NCBI RefSeq assembly: GCF_039522365.1
Contig: NZ_BAAADJ010000009.1
Location: 309 to 44,471 of the forward strand
Source of the DNA: Bacillus carboniphilus
GTDB taxonomy: Bacteria; Bacillota; Bacilli; Bacillales; JC228
Length of the DNA: 44,163 nucleotides
Reading direction: 5' to 3'
Shown: positions 32,038 to 40,877 of the stretch, in pieces
Layout: the number at the start of each line of letters is the position of its first letter
Position numbering within the stretch: position 1 is the stretch's first letter
Program-made: the position numbers and the translations under genes
Notes under the pieces: model-generated
Seen by the model: only the letters and a program-made list of their open reading frames with translations
The model's database searches: none
Told to the model about the DNA's origin: nothing

Positions 32038-32067
32038 GGGACAGGAGGGACAGGTTTTGATGTCCCG
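32038..32067 (+). repeat. REP-like hairpin repeat, copy 9
   Basis: Upstream of the divergent NAD-binding gene; stem GGGACA/TGTCCC, end variant CCCGC. The following 230 bases to terC hold no gene; no manganese (yybP-ykoY) riboswitch core seen. Confidence 0.8.
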
Positions 32068-32305
32068 CAGGGGGAGTGCTTACACATGTTTAAACTGTTA
32101 TTAAATACCTTTAATTCATCTTTTTATATAAAAAATAATATTCTATTGGGGTACAACACCCATTTGAACTGTCTATTTGATAAATATTTCTCCACATCCT
32201 TAGATCAGCCCTCTTGCTTCAAAGTACAATCTATATCATTGTATTGAGAGTGTTTTTTAGGAAAACCTATTGTTAGCGAAAATTCCATTCGAAGGGGAGA
32301 TGTTA

Positions 32306-33064
32306 ATGGAGTCAATATGGTTAGAGTATGCTTGGACCCTGTTAATTCTTATCGGGCTAGAAGGATTGTTATCAGCTGACAATGCCCTTGTGCTCGCGGT
32401 TATTGCCAAGCATTTACCCGAAGAACAGAAAAAAAGAGCGATTAATTACGGAATCATTATGGCCTTTGCTTTTAGATTTGGTGCTCTTTTTGCCATTTCT
32501 TTTATTGCGAATGTCTGGCAGATACAAGCGATAGGAGCTGCCTATCTACTTTACCTAGGATTAAAGCATGTGATTCAGGCACGGTTCGGGAAAGAAAATA
32601 AGAATATTCATAAGGACGATGAAAAGGAGGCGGCTGGTAAGGGTTTCTGGCCAACAGTAGGGAAAATTGCATTAGCCGACCTCGCTTTTGCTATTGACTC
32701 AATTCTGGCTGCAGTTGCACTTGCACTTGGACTTCCAGATTCACCGCTAGAGGATTTCGGTGGTATGGATGGAGGGCAGTTTATTGTAGTTCTCCTAGGA
32801 GGTATTGCAGGTCTTATCTTAATTAAGTTTGCAGCTACATGGTTTGTGCAGCTTCTAGAAAAACGTCCAGCATTGGAAACAACGGCATATGCAATTGTTG
32901 CTTGGGTAGGTGTCAAACTCGCGGTCATTACCCTTGCCCATGAGGATATTGGTGTATTAGATCATCATTTTCCACACAGTACAGCTTGGACCCTAATCTT
33001 CTATGGAGTACTAGTAAGTATTGCTTTAATCGGCTGGTTTGCACCAACCAAAAAATCAAAATAG
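32306..33064 (+). CDS. TerC family membrane protein (YkoY/YceF type)
   Basis: 252 residues from ATG 32306 (gaagggga 7-8 bases upstream). Seven to eight membrane helices. Both signature blocks are present: GLEGLLSADNALVLAVI (about 19-35) and ADLAFAIDSILAAVAL (about 123-138), whose acidic residues bind metal. The His-rich loop EDIGVLDHHFPHS is near the end. Relatives export or insert manganese for metalation of secreted enzymes. Its TAG stop merges with copy 10 of the hairpin repeat. Confidence 0.92.
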   Translation: MESIWLEYAWTLLILIGLEGLLSADNALVLAVIAKHLPEEQKKRAINYGIIMAFAFRFGALFAISFIANVWQIQAIGAAYLLYLGLKHVIQARFGKENKNIHKDDEKEAAGKGFWPTVGKIALADLAFAIDSILAAVALALGLPDSPLEDFGGMDGGQFIVVLLGGIAGLILIKFAATWFVQLLEKRPALETTAYAIVAWVGVKLAVITLAHEDIGVLDHHFPHSTAWTLIFYGVLVSIALIGWFAPTKKSK

Positions 33065-33093
33065 GGACCAGGGGACAGGTTTCGGTATCCCAC
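33064..33093 (+). repeat. REP-like hairpin repeat, copy 10 (decayed)
   Basis: Starts at the terC TAG stop; stem is damaged (gggacc, gtatccc). A further half copy (gaacctgtccctttt) follows at 33109-33123. Confidence 0.75.
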
Positions 33094-33135
33094 CAAATGA
33101 AAACGGGAGAGAACCTGTCCCTTTTGGATTATTTA

Positions 33136-33363
33136 TTACTTTTGCTCTTTTGCAACCTCATTTGCAAAGTGTCCAAGAACTCCTTCAGAGTAACTTCAAA
33201 TCACTTCTGGTGCAATAGAGGTTAAAGCTCTCGTTAAGTATTCAGGCGAAAACTGCTTACTATCACATTCATTTTCAATCCTGATATCATTTTGATTCCA
33301 ATGAGTCATCATTGCAGTACCTAATTTGCCGATTCCTACTAACCCTTCTTTCGGTTGTTTCAT
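33136..33363 (-). pseudogene. internally deleted paralogue of the NAD(P)-binding gene
   Basis: From ATG 33363 (gaggtgcat upstream) the frame reads MKQPKEGLVGIGKLGTAMMT, parallel to the start of the intact gene 31308-31988. After about 29 codons it jumps to IENECDSKQFSPEYLTRALTS and LAPEV-type C-terminal sequence, so about 150 middle codons are gone. An in-frame TGA replaces the Arg codon in PEVIRSYSEG, and the tail GHFANEVAKEQK ends at TAA. Clearly non-functional. Confidence 0.88.
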
Positions 33364-33500
33364 GATATGCACCTCGTTTCAAACAAAGTTTCCTTGCAAT
33401 AATTTTATCAAAAGTTCAAGAATTACTTCCTAACAATTGCCTATGTCCCCTTCAATTGGTACATTACCCTTATCAAGTAAAAAGTGAAAAAGGAGATATT

Positions 33501-33878
33501 ATGATTAACAAAATTGGAAAAATCACTGTATATGTCCAAGATCAAGAACAAGCAAAAGACTTCTGGCTAAATAAAATGGGCTTTGTCCTTAAATTTGAAC
33601 AACAGATGGGACCCAATGCTAAATGGATTGAAGTGGGACCTAGTGAAGATGAATTTACAACCTTAATCCTATATTCAAAGTCACTTATGGAAAAACAAAA
33701 TCCTTCCGCAGTTGCGCACCCGTCTATTCTATTCAGCACAACCGATATTGAATCGGCCTATGAAAAAATGAAGCAAAATGGGGTTGAGGTAGAGGAAATG
33801 ATGAGAATGCCGTATGGTACCATGTTTAAGTTCAATGACCAGGATGGCAATTCATTCATGTTACGAGAAGATAAATAA
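33501..33878 (+). CDS. VOC family (glyoxalase/bleomycin resistance-like) protein
   Basis: 125 residues from ATG 33501 (aaggag 6 bases upstream). One VOC module: KIGKITVYVQDQEQAKDFWLNKMGF, the strand WIEVGPSEDEFTTLILYS, HPSILFSTTDIESAYEKMK and end DQDGNSFMLRED. The first metal residue is not His (KITVYV), which suggests a binding or antibiotic-sequestering role rather than glyoxalase I activity. Single gene. Confidence 0.88.
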   Translation: MINKIGKITVYVQDQEQAKDFWLNKMGFVLKFEQQMGPNAKWIEVGPSEDEFTTLILYSKSLMEKQNPSAVAHPSILFSTTDIESAYEKMKQNGVEVEEMMRMPYGTMFKFNDQDGNSFMLREDK

Positions 33879-33882
33879 AGAA

Positions 33883-33925
33883 AAGGTGCCAGATCCAAAA
33901 TAGGGGCTTGCACCTTCTTACTTTT
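33883..33925 (+). terminator. terminator after the VOC gene
   Basis: Arms aaggtgc/gcacctt; the sequence between (cagatcc...ggggcttg) belongs to the GGTGCC-type repeat also seen at 38473-38526. Confidence 0.65.
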
Positions 33926-34325
33926 ACATATTCACGTTCTTATTGGTTACGATATTTTGACAGGCTTTCAGAGTCAGAATGTTAATCATAAACAACAGAA
34001 CACCAACGACGACCATAATGGAACCGAGGATAATCCCAATTGTGAATCCAGGATTTCGTGTCAAAATCTCAATGAACAATGCTCCCTGCATCACAGGAAC
34101 ACCGAGATTATGTAGCCAGAAATGGCCTTTTGCTAGCTTCGTTTCCGCAGCAGTTGGATAAATCGAATAAATAACCCCAAAGATTGCCATCGATACCCAG
34201 CCTAGTAAGTTTAAGTGTGCATGAACAGATGTATATGAAAAATCTTGAATAATTCCCATCGTTAGGCCAAGGCAGACTGCAATAAAAAAATAGACCACTG
34301 CAATTTTCAAAAAGCGAATTCCCAT
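33924..34325 (-). CDS. small haem-copper-oxidase-subunit-I-like membrane protein
   Basis: 133 residues from ATG 34325 (gggaggtgaaaaga upstream). Four membrane helices: about 7-27, 38-58, 75-93 and 98-120. The motif SVHAHLNLLGWVSMAIFGVIYSIYP resembles the HxH helix and following segment of subunit I of cbb3/NorB-like oxidases, but the protein is far too short for an oxidase. Known as a stand-alone family in bacilli; role unknown, perhaps haem or copper binding. Confidence 0.75.
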   Translation of the reverse strand: MGIRFLKIAVVYFFIAVCLGLTMGIIQDFSYTSVHAHLNLLGWVSMAIFGVIYSIYPTAAETKLAKGHFWLHNLGVPVMQGALFIEILTRNPGFTIGIILGSIMVVVGVLLFMINILTLKACQNIVTNKNVNM

Positions 34326-34499
34326 TCTTTTCACCTCCCTATTTAGAATTTTCACACGATAATCATATGGTAGGACTTGCGGTATTGTCTATCCTTTTTT
34401 GGTAACTTTTTACTAAATATAAAAAAGAATTAGGAGGATAGGTCTATAAAACTAGAAGAAATCATCCATTTAGGGTTTTAAATAAGTTGAAAATCTCTT

Positions 34500-34549
34500 T
34501 TGAATGACATTTAAGAGTTACTTAAGAATTACCTAATAGTTCGTTAAGC
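34500..34549 (+). promoter_or_regulatory. five hexamers at 11-bp spacing (response-regulator box array)
   Basis: TTGAAT, TTAAGA, TTAAGA, CTAATA and TTAAGC start at 34500, 34511, 34522, 34533 and 34544, each followed by a 5-base spacer. A -10-like TATGAT is at 34559-34564. The layout is that of PhoP (Pho box) or other OmpR-type activator sites. Confidence 0.5.
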
Positions 34550-34632
34550 TTTATTCCTTATGATTGTTTTCGAAGGTTAACCAAGACCACTTCTTGAACC
34601 AAAATAGAAATCATCATAGGGGAGTTTTAATA

Positions 34633-35145
34633 ATGAAGAAAAATGTAGGATATGTATCAGCACTATCTCATCTTTGGATTCAGTGGATCATGTTAGGGAG
34701 CATCTTATTGGATACGTTCATGGTGTACCCGAACATCTTCCATGACATCCCGAATTCCTTTGAACTTGGAATGGAATTTATGGCAGTGGCTAGTCCACAC
34801 ACCTATTTCCCACCTTTGGGAGCAGCGAGTATTTTAACCGGGGTTCTAGCACTCATTTTAACGTGGAAAGTAAAGTCAGCCCGTTATTGGATCTTAATGA
34901 GCATACTAATGATCGTTTTAGAAGGAGCATCATCCATGATATTTGAATGGCCACGAAATGAAATCATGTTTATTGAAGGTACCGCCATTCATTCAGTTGA
35001 ATTCCTAAAACAAACAGCACAAGAATTCTTAATCGTTCACGGATTCCGAGTCGCGTTTAATATAATAGGTTCCATCCTAATGTTCGTAGGATTTTTAAAG
35101 ATTTATAGGGACAGGGGGACAGGTTTACTGTCCCACCAGGGGTAG
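34633..35145 (+). CDS. four-helix membrane protein, unknown
   Basis: 170 residues from ATG 34633 (aggggag 8 bases upstream). Membrane helices about 15-35, 58-78, 83-105 and 130-155. Motifs HLWIQWIMLGSILLDTFMVYPNIF and FEWPRNEIMFIEG. I do not recognise a named family; it looks like a small integral protein of the kind seen beside oxidase-like genes. Divergent from the haem-oxidase-like gene. The last residues RDRGTGLLSHQG come from copy 11 of the hairpin repeat. Confidence 0.75.
   Translation: MKKNVGYVSALSHLWIQWIMLGSILLDTFMVYPNIFHDIPNSFELGMEFMAVASPHTYFPPLGAASILTGVLALILTWKVKSARYWILMSILMIVLEGASSMIFEWPRNEIMFIEGTAIHSVEFLKQTAQEFLIVHGFRVAFNIIGSILMFVGFLKIYRDRGTGLLSHQG
35108..35136 (+). repeat. REP-like hairpin repeat, copy 11
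   Basis: In frame at the 3' end of the membrane protein gene; stem GGGACAG/CTGTCCC. Confidence 0.9.
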
Positions 35146-35305
35146 TTAGTCTAACCTCAACAAGATAATAGACTAGTACCCCCAAGCGTCAATAAATAAT
35201 AGTTTACTAGGATTCTGCCTCTTTTTAGCCATTACTAGACAACCACCTTTCCAAATTTGTTTGACATGAATAAGGTATTATAAGCAAATTTAGAAAGGAA
35301 GTGTG

Positions 35306-36268
35306 ATGATGGCGAAAAAGCGAAATAGAAACGGAAATAAAAACGGAAATAGTAATGGTAATAGAATTAGCCCAGAGCAGCATAGAAGACTGTGTCAGGA
35401 ATTTGCTAGAATCCTAGATTCCACCCCAGTCGTTATCAACGGAGTATGTACCGCTGTTCGTTCTAGAGAAAACATTCGTCCAACGGTATTAGGACGTGAA
35501 GCTGAGTCCTTCATGTTCGTCCCACAAGCTTTTTCATTTGAAAATATCGACAGTCAGGGGAGAGCCTTTAATTTAGGAGAAACAGTAATTCTACAAGATG
35601 AAATCAATCCTTTTATCTCCGTTCTAAGAAGAAATGGAATTCTTGTTACAGCTATCCATAACCACTGGTTGTTTGATGATCCTCGCCTCTTTTATGTTCA
35701 TTGGGAATCGATTGATCGACCGCTAGACTTTGCAAGAAAAACGAGAGAAGCCCTCGATGTACTTACTGATAAAAATGTAGGAACAAGATCGAGAGGAGGT
35801 AGGATGTGGGGAAGACCTAACTCAGATAATGGAAGAGCAGCAGAACTTTGCGATCAATTTCATCGGATCCTGGGTGGAGATCAATCCTTTGAAGATGGTG
35901 TATGTATGGTCATGCAACCTCGAAACGACATCCGCCCAACAGTTCTAGGTAGACAAGCTAGATCGTTCCTACTCGTTCCACAAATGTTTGCATTCGAATC
36001 CTTATCCCGTGACGGCACAGCTTTATGTAGTGGAGAAACTGTTCTACTCGAAGAAGAATTCAATCCACTAGCTACCCAACTACGTAGACGAGGTATCAAA
36101 ATTACAGCCTTCCACAACCATTGGCTATTCGACGATCCAAAGCTCATGTACATTCACTTTGTAAAGATTGATGATCCCATTCAGTTTGCATTGGATGTGA
36201 GGGATTCGTTGAGGGGTTTAGGTGGGACAAGGGGACAGGTTCGCCGTCCCACCCAAGGGAAACGGTAG
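35306..36268 (+). CDS. tandem DUF1259 (LppY/LpqO) protein
   Basis: 320 residues; ATG 35306 has aaagga 6 bases upstream (ATG 35309 also possible). Residues 4-20 are an Asn/Gly/Lys-rich tail encoded by repeated AAT and GGA codons. Two homologous modules follow, about 25-150 and 175-300. Each has GVCTAVRSRENIRPTVLGREAESF or its counterpart (GVCMVMQPRNDIRPTVLGRQARSF) and a conserved HNHWLFDDP block. Paired DUF1259 modules are usual for longer members; the HNHW motif suggests metal binding. Function unknown. The tail GGTRGQVRRPTQGKR derives from copy 12 of the hairpin repeat. Confidence 0.85.
   Translation: MMAKKRNRNGNKNGNSNGNRISPEQHRRLCQEFARILDSTPVVINGVCTAVRSRENIRPTVLGREAESFMFVPQAFSFENIDSQGRAFNLGETVILQDEINPFISVLRRNGILVTAIHNHWLFDDPRLFYVHWESIDRPLDFARKTREALDVLTDKNVGTRSRGGRMWGRPNSDNGRAAELCDQFHRILGGDQSFEDGVCMVMQPRNDIRPTVLGRQARSFLLVPQMFAFESLSRDGTALCSGETVLLEEEFNPLATQLRRRGIKITAFHNHWLFDDPKLMYIHFVKIDDPIQFALDVRDSLRGLGGTRGQVRRPTQGKR
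36224..36252 (+). repeat. REP-like hairpin repeat, copy 12
   Basis: In frame at the 3' end of the DUF1259 gene; core GGGAC/GTCCC. Confidence 0.88.
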
Positions 36269-36295
36269 ATGACAATTTAATAAATATCCAAATAA

Positions 36296-36336
36296 ATAAC
36301 CTCACAACCAAATACAGATTGTGAGGTTTATTTTTC
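36296..36336. terminator. bidirectional terminator
   Basis: Stem taacctcacaa/ttgtgaggttta with A and T runs, between convergent DUF1259 and YidC genes. Confidence 0.85.
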
Positions 36337-36338
36337 AT

Positions 36339-37115
36339 TTACCCTTTCACTGAAGCCGTCTCATGTATTGGCGGATACAGCTTTCGACCAACCAATGATT
36401 GTATGATTAAGAAGACGCCACCAACCGCCCAGTACAATGGAAGAGCTGCAGGCGCATTAAGTGAAATCACCACAATAATGATAGGTGAAATCATTCCCAT
36501 CAGTTTCATTTGCTTTCTTTGCTCTTCAGGTAAAGTGGATTGCGTAACCTTAGCTTGGAGGAAGTATACAATTCCTGCAATCGCTGTAATCCAAATGTCA
36601 GGCTGTCCTAAGTTGAACCAAAGAAACGTATGGGTTGCAATTTCATGGGAACTTCGAATGGCATAATAGAATCCCATCAGAATCGGCATTTGGATTAAAA
36701 TCGGTAAACATCCCATATTCAAAGGATTGACTCCATGTTTTTGATACAATCCCATTATTTGTTGTTGAAGCTTTAATTGTTCTTCTTTCGTTTCAGCCTT
36801 TTTTATCTTTTCTTGAATGTCTTGCATTTCAGGCTTTAACTGCTCCATTTTCACTTTCATCTGCTGCTGTTTTTTATATTGCTTCAACATCAGCGGAAGT
36901 AAGATAAGTCGAATCAAAATGGTAATCGCAATGATAGCAAAACCGTAGTTTTCACCAAAAATCCCTGCGGTACCATGAATGGCTTGAGTAAATGGATTAA
37001 CAAAAACACTATAAAAAAAACCATCTCCACCCTCACTCGTTTGTTGACATGCTGTGAGAGTAATGGTGCTCAGTAAAAAAAATGTAAACAAAATAATCCT
37101 TTTTGTCATTCTCAA
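36339..37115 (-). CDS. YidC/OxaA membrane protein insertase (SpoIIIJ/YqjG type)
   Basis: 258 residues, TTG start at 37115 with aggagg 7 bases upstream (ATG 37109 would be 13 bases away). Lipoprotein signal with LTAC, Cys23. Five membrane helices; Arg69 in ITILIRLILLPLML is the conserved groove arginine that receives substrate. The cytosolic coiled region KKQQQMKVKMEQLKPEMQDIQEK is followed by GCLPILIQMPILMGFYYAIR. Length equals SpoIIIJ. It is not beside rnpA, so it is probably the second, YqjG-like paralogue. Confidence 0.93.
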   Translation of the reverse strand: MRMTKRIILFTFFLLSTITLTACQQTSEGGDGFFYSVFVNPFTQAIHGTAGIFGENYGFAIIAITILIRLILLPLMLKQYKKQQQMKVKMEQLKPEMQDIQEKIKKAETKEEQLKLQQQIMGLYQKHGVNPLNMGCLPILIQMPILMGFYYAIRSSHEIATHTFLWFNLGQPDIWITAIAGIVYFLQAKVTQSTLPEEQRKQMKLMGMISPIIIVVISLNAPAALPLYWAVGGVFLIIQSLVGRKLYPPIHETASVKG

Positions 37116-37142
37116 ATCAATTTCCTCCTATTATTTTTTTTA

Positions 37143-37439
37143 TTAAAAATAAAGGGAAGAAATAGAGCCTTCAGCATCCTGATCGGAGAATTGATATTTT
37201 TTCGCTGATTTATAAAGCCAAATAATAACGGGCTTTACAATGAGCAACGTATTCAATTGGGAAGTCAAGCCACTTTGCTTTACGCTCTGATAGGAAAGCG
37301 AAGGGGAATCCACAACTGTATATTCATTTCCAATATATAATAGACATACAAGAACAAAACTAAGCAAAATCCCCGTGTATACCATATAAAAAGTAGAAAA
37401 ACTTGAAAAATCAAGAATTAACTCAACCAAATAAAACAC
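37143..37439 (-). CDS. small membrane protein upstream of yidC
   Basis: 98 residues with a GTG start at 37439; the ribosome site is weak (atgag). Two hydrophobic segments (about 15-38 and 62-78). It lies 27 bases upstream of the yidC-like gene, same strand, so co-transcription is likely. No family recognised; could be a spurious frame. Confidence 0.5.
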   Translation of the reverse strand: MFYLVELILDFSSFSTFYMVYTGILLSFVLVCLLYIGNEYTVVDSPSLSYQSVKQSGLTSQLNTLLIVKPVIIWLYKSAKKYQFSDQDAEGSISSLYF

Positions 37440-37487
37440 CTCATAACCATACCACTTCTACCTAAACTATAACCTTTATTTGCAAGT

Positions 37488-37516
37488 GGGACAAGGGGAC
37501 AGGTTTGCTGTCCCAC
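37488..37516 (+). repeat. REP-like hairpin repeat, copy 13
   Basis: Intergenic; stem GGGACAG/CTGTCCC. Confidence 0.9.
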
Positions 37517-37650
37517 AAGAGAAGGTCATGTGACAGAATTTGAACGGTCTTTGAGTGGTTTATAAAAGCTGAAAGGTTTATTATAGATAAAAATACAGCT
37601 CGTTCATTTTAGTATTACTAGTTTTATTAAAGTCCAAGGGAGGGAGATCA

Positions 37651-38427
37651 ATGGAGAGTGTGATTAGGGGAGGGAGAGCTGGAGTAAAAGGTATTACTTT
37701 TTATAGTGACTCGTTTAAATCTAGAGCGACCAGAAAGAAAACGGGTGAGATTGCCACCACCATAAAAAGGATTGAACATTCAAAACTGCAAAAGATTTCT
37801 CTAGTTGCCAATAAGATACCCCTAGTTAGGGGGCTTTGGCTTTTCGTAGACATTTTAGTTCAAGCGTGGAAGATCTACTTGGCTCTTTTGAGTCTGAATC
37901 TATTCTTCTGGGTATTTTTTACTTCAAACCGTACCGAAACAACTATCTTTGAGACATACATAAACGAATTCTTTTATGATGTTAAAGTTCATTTTGGCGT
38001 AATTTTATGTTTTCTATTGCTCTACGGAATTTTTATTAAGGTTTCGCCGTTAGGGAAGTATCATGCTGCTGAACACATGGTGGACAACGCATTCGAAAAA
38101 ACAGGAGATTGTGAGTTACATAATGTTACGCAGGCATCGAGAATTCATGAGAGCTGTGGTACCAATTTTGTGGTATTCTTATTGATTTTCTATTTTATCT
38201 TCTTTCTAATCGTTGATCATTATTATCTTGTGGTAGTTCTATCAGTTATGTTTGGATACGAGGTATATAAAATCGATTCCAAGTGGCTGCTACCTTTGTT
38301 AAAACCATTTTATTGGATAGGTGCTTTGTTTCAATATGTATTATTTACATCAGTTCCAAAAAGAGAACATATTGAAGTGGCAGTTGCGTCTTATAAATTG
38401 TTATTAGAAAGTGAAGGAAAACATTAG
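37651..38427 (+). CDS. DUF1385 family membrane protein (YqhQ-like)
   Basis: 258 residues. Membrane segments about 72-92, 110-130, 175-215 and 225-245. The family motifs are visible: RGGRAGVKG at the start, KYHAAEHMVDNAFEK (His and Glu) in the middle and SRIHESCGTNFVVFLL, the counterpart of H-x-x-C-G-T in YqhQ. Shorter than YqhQ (about 320 residues), lacking part of the first cytosolic region. Conserved His/Cys suggest a metal-dependent activity, not established. gggagg precedes ATG by 8 bases. Confidence 0.85.
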   Translation: MESVIRGGRAGVKGITFYSDSFKSRATRKKTGEIATTIKRIEHSKLQKISLVANKIPLVRGLWLFVDILVQAWKIYLALLSLNLFFWVFFTSNRTETTIFETYINEFFYDVKVHFGVILCFLLLYGIFIKVSPLGKYHAAEHMVDNAFEKTGDCELHNVTQASRIHESCGTNFVVFLLIFYFIFFLIVDHYYLVVVLSVMFGYEVYKIDSKWLLPLLKPFYWIGALFQYVLFTSVPKREHIEVAVASYKLLLESEGKH

Positions 38428-38472
38428 TAGGAGGGATTGCTCATTCGGAGCGTCTTACCCTTTATAAGTCTT

Positions 38473-38526
38473 GGTGCCTGACCCCCAATTCGGTAATGTG
38501 TTAACGCCAAGGGGGCAGGCACTTTT
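38473..38526 (+). terminator. GGTGCC-type repeat hairpin / terminator
   Basis: Arms GTGCCTGACCCCC and GGGGGCAGGCAC with a 25-base loop and trailing TTTT. A related GGTGCC...GCACC hairpin ends the VOC gene at 33883. Confidence 0.7.
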
Positions 38527-38552
38527 CATAGGAATAATAGTTTTACATGCGT

Positions 38553-39302
38553 TTATAAACGATGCTTCATCCAAACATTCGGCTCAACGTACAACCCAAA
38601 ATCCGATTCACTATCAATCAAAATCGGCACAAGAGCACCCGGTATCACATACTGCCCGGAATCAGGAAAAGCCATCTCCATCCATTTCTCCCAATCCGAA
38701 ACGGTTCCTTTAATCATCATAGATTCATGGGCGACCGATAAAATGCTAGCCCCTGTTCGCCAATGAATACGAAGCCAAGGGTCAAACGGTTCTCCATCTT
38801 TCGTTTTCCAATAAGCATATTGCTCCATAGGAATCAGTGGATATTTGTGTTTTAACGATGGCCTAACAGGAGCAACCATATGCTCAAAGTTATTATTTTT
38901 AACGAGTTCTTTCATTTTTCTAACCATAATATCACTGATACTTTTTCCGCGATAAGAAGGGTCCACCACAATGGCAATAGCCGAAACCGTGTTTGGAATT
39001 ATCCCTTTCTCGTTTTCCTTCACAGCACGTCTGAGCACATCATCCCATCCACCGGGGAGGTCATCGATTGATCCATCCCAGTGAAAACTAACAGCGTTCC
39101 CGCATGCTACAATATTCTCTTCTAAATCCAGAAGTAAGAACTGCAAATGAGGAAATAGCTTCGGTAAGTAACCAAAGTATTGATTCGCTACTTCATCCTG
39201 TAACATAAATTTAGACCAACCAGCCGCATGTAATTCAAAAATTTTATCTGTTAAATCAGGTCTTTCCGCTAAAGTGACCGTGATGTATTCAATAGTCTTC
39301 AT
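38553..39302 (-). CDS. GNAT family acetyltransferase
   Basis: 249 residues, ATG 39302 with ggagga upstream. GNAT core about 50-150: AIAIVVDPSYRGKSISDIMVRKM holds the acetyl-CoA loop in altered form (YRGKSIS). The last 100 residues are an additional domain with KYPLIPMEQYAYWKTKDGEPFDPWLRIHWR, seen in a group of large GNAT proteins of Gram-positive bacteria. Substrate unknown. Confidence 0.85.
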   Translation of the reverse strand: MKTIEYITVTLAERPDLTDKIFELHAAGWSKFMLQDEVANQYFGYLPKLFPHLQFLLLDLEENIVACGNAVSFHWDGSIDDLPGGWDDVLRRAVKENEKGIIPNTVSAIAIVVDPSYRGKSISDIMVRKMKELVKNNNFEHMVAPVRPSLKHKYPLIPMEQYAYWKTKDGEPFDPWLRIHWRTGASILSVAHESMMIKGTVSDWEKWMEMAFPDSGQYVIPGALVPILIDSESDFGLYVEPNVWMKHRL

Positions 39303-39434
39303 TATATAATCCTCCCAAAATATTACTTTTTTCCTAATATTTCGGGGTTCCTACAATGAGAAGAATCATAGGAATCCATCCCTTCGATATAGTTTATTTC
39401 ATATTATCAGTACTTCTATGAAATGGGAATCCTG

Positions 39435-39478
39435 TAAAAAAGAGGGCAGGACTCCAGCTTTTGAAGTTCTGCCCCCAG
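39435..39478 (-). terminator. terminator of the MATE gene
   Basis: On the minus strand gggcagaact...agtcctgccc followed by tcttttttac. Confidence 0.8.
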
Positions 39479-39488
39479 CTTATTCGTA

Positions 39489-40877
39489 TTACACACTCTC
39501 CGCTTTATCTTCTTCAGCCCGACCCAATACCTCACTCTTATCCGGAATAAAAAACCCCTTATTCTTCAAAATAAACCAAACCGCCAAGGCAAACGACAAC
39601 ACATCCGCCACCGGAAACGCCAACCATACGCCTGTGACGCCAAAAATCAGAGGCAAAGTCAACAGCAACGGAATCATAAACAGCACCTGACGCGACATCG
39701 AAAGTACAAGTGCCGCCCGCGCCCTACCTAACGCTTGGAATACACCACCCGTTACCATCTGTACCCCAATTAAAAGAGCTAATGAGAACATAATCCGAAG
39801 AGCTACGACTCCCATTTCGATCGTTACTGGATCATTCGTAAAAATAAACAAAATCTGCTTCGGAAAAATCATGATGAAGATAAATGTAAAAGCGGCCAAA
39901 GCAGTGGAGGCTTTCATCGCAAGCATAATCGTTGCACTTACACGCTGGGGCTGTTTCGCCCCGTAATTGTACCCCACAATCGGTAGAAGTCCCTGAACAA
40001 TTCCAAACATCGGCATCAGCGTAAACATGATGACCCGATGCACAATCCCAAACACCGCGACACCAACTACACCACCAAACTGAATCAGCATGTGATTGGC
40101 GATGATGAACATAATACTCCCGGACACTTGCCGGGTAAAAGCTGACGAACCAATCGCCAAGATTTGTTTAATCAACGAAAGGTTCGGTCTCAAATAGCGG
40201 ACTCGAAACGTTAAACTACTTTTCCCCGTAACAAAATAAGCCACTAAATACACAACCGTTATAGCCTGCGAAATGACCGTAGCACCGGCTGCACCTTGCA
40301 TACCCCAACCAAATCCGAAAATAAAAATCGGCGTCAAAATCATATTCAAACCAGCTGAAATAATCATCGTCAACATCGCCACTTTGGCATTTCCCTCTGA
40401 ACGGATAATGTTGTTCATCGTAAACCCAAATGCAAAAAAGATGGTTCCGTACAGAATGATCCCCAAATAATCACTAGCATAAGGCAAAATCGTCTCATCG
40501 GCCCCAAACAATAACAGAATCGGCTCTAGAAAGCTAATTCCGGAGATCGCCCCAATTAAACTCACAAGAAAAACAATGCCTACAACATTCCCAAATACTC
40601 GATTCGCGTCTTCCGTTTTTTGTGCCCCTAACATCCTAGAAATAACGGAAGCTCCTCCAATCCCAACAGCCCCGGCAACCGCCATCAATATCAGTTGAAC
40701 TGGAAACGAGACAGAAGCCGCTGCAACGCCTACAGTCCCCACACTTCTTGAAATAAAAATCGTATCAACCACGTTATAAAGCGCCATTACAAACATCCCG
40801 ACCATAGCTGGGATGGATAGTTTCGCTAACAGCTTAGGTATGGGCTCCTTGCCCAAACGTTCGCTTTGTTCCTTCAA
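39489..40877 (-). CDS. MATE family efflux transporter
   Basis: 462 residues, normal for the family; TTG start at 40877 with aaggggg 8 bases upstream. Twelve membrane helices in two related halves. Motifs AMVGMFVMALYNVVDTIFISRSVG in helix 1 and the matching segment KQILAIGSSAFTRQVSGSIMFII in helix 7; MFGIVQGLLPIVGYNYGAKQ is typical of the DinF/YpnP-like branch. Exports organic cations or drugs in exchange for Na+ or H+. No regulator beside it. Confidence 0.93.
   Translation of the reverse strand: MKEQSERLGKEPIPKLLAKLSIPAMVGMFVMALYNVVDTIFISRSVGTVGVAAASVSFPVQLILMAVAGAVGIGGASVISRMLGAQKTEDANRVFGNVVGIVFLVSLIGAISGISFLEPILLLFGADETILPYASDYLGIILYGTIFFAFGFTMNNIIRSEGNAKVAMLTMIISAGLNMILTPIFIFGFGWGMQGAAGATVISQAITVVYLVAYFVTGKSSLTFRVRYLRPNLSLIKQILAIGSSAFTRQVSGSIMFIIANHMLIQFGGVVGVAVFGIVHRVIMFTLMPMFGIVQGLLPIVGYNYGAKQPQRVSATIMLAMKASTALAAFTFIFIMIFPKQILFIFTNDPVTIEMGVVALRIMFSLALLIGVQMVTGGVFQALGRARAALVLSMSRQVLFMIPLLLTLPLIFGVTGVWLAFPVADVLSFALAVWFILKNKGFFIPDKSEVLGRAEEDKAESV

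Noticed and set aside
32068-32305. Manganese (yybP-ykoY) riboswitch before the terC gene
   Set aside because: A ggggagt is present at 32069-32076 but the rest of the core (conserved second loop and closing stem) is not.
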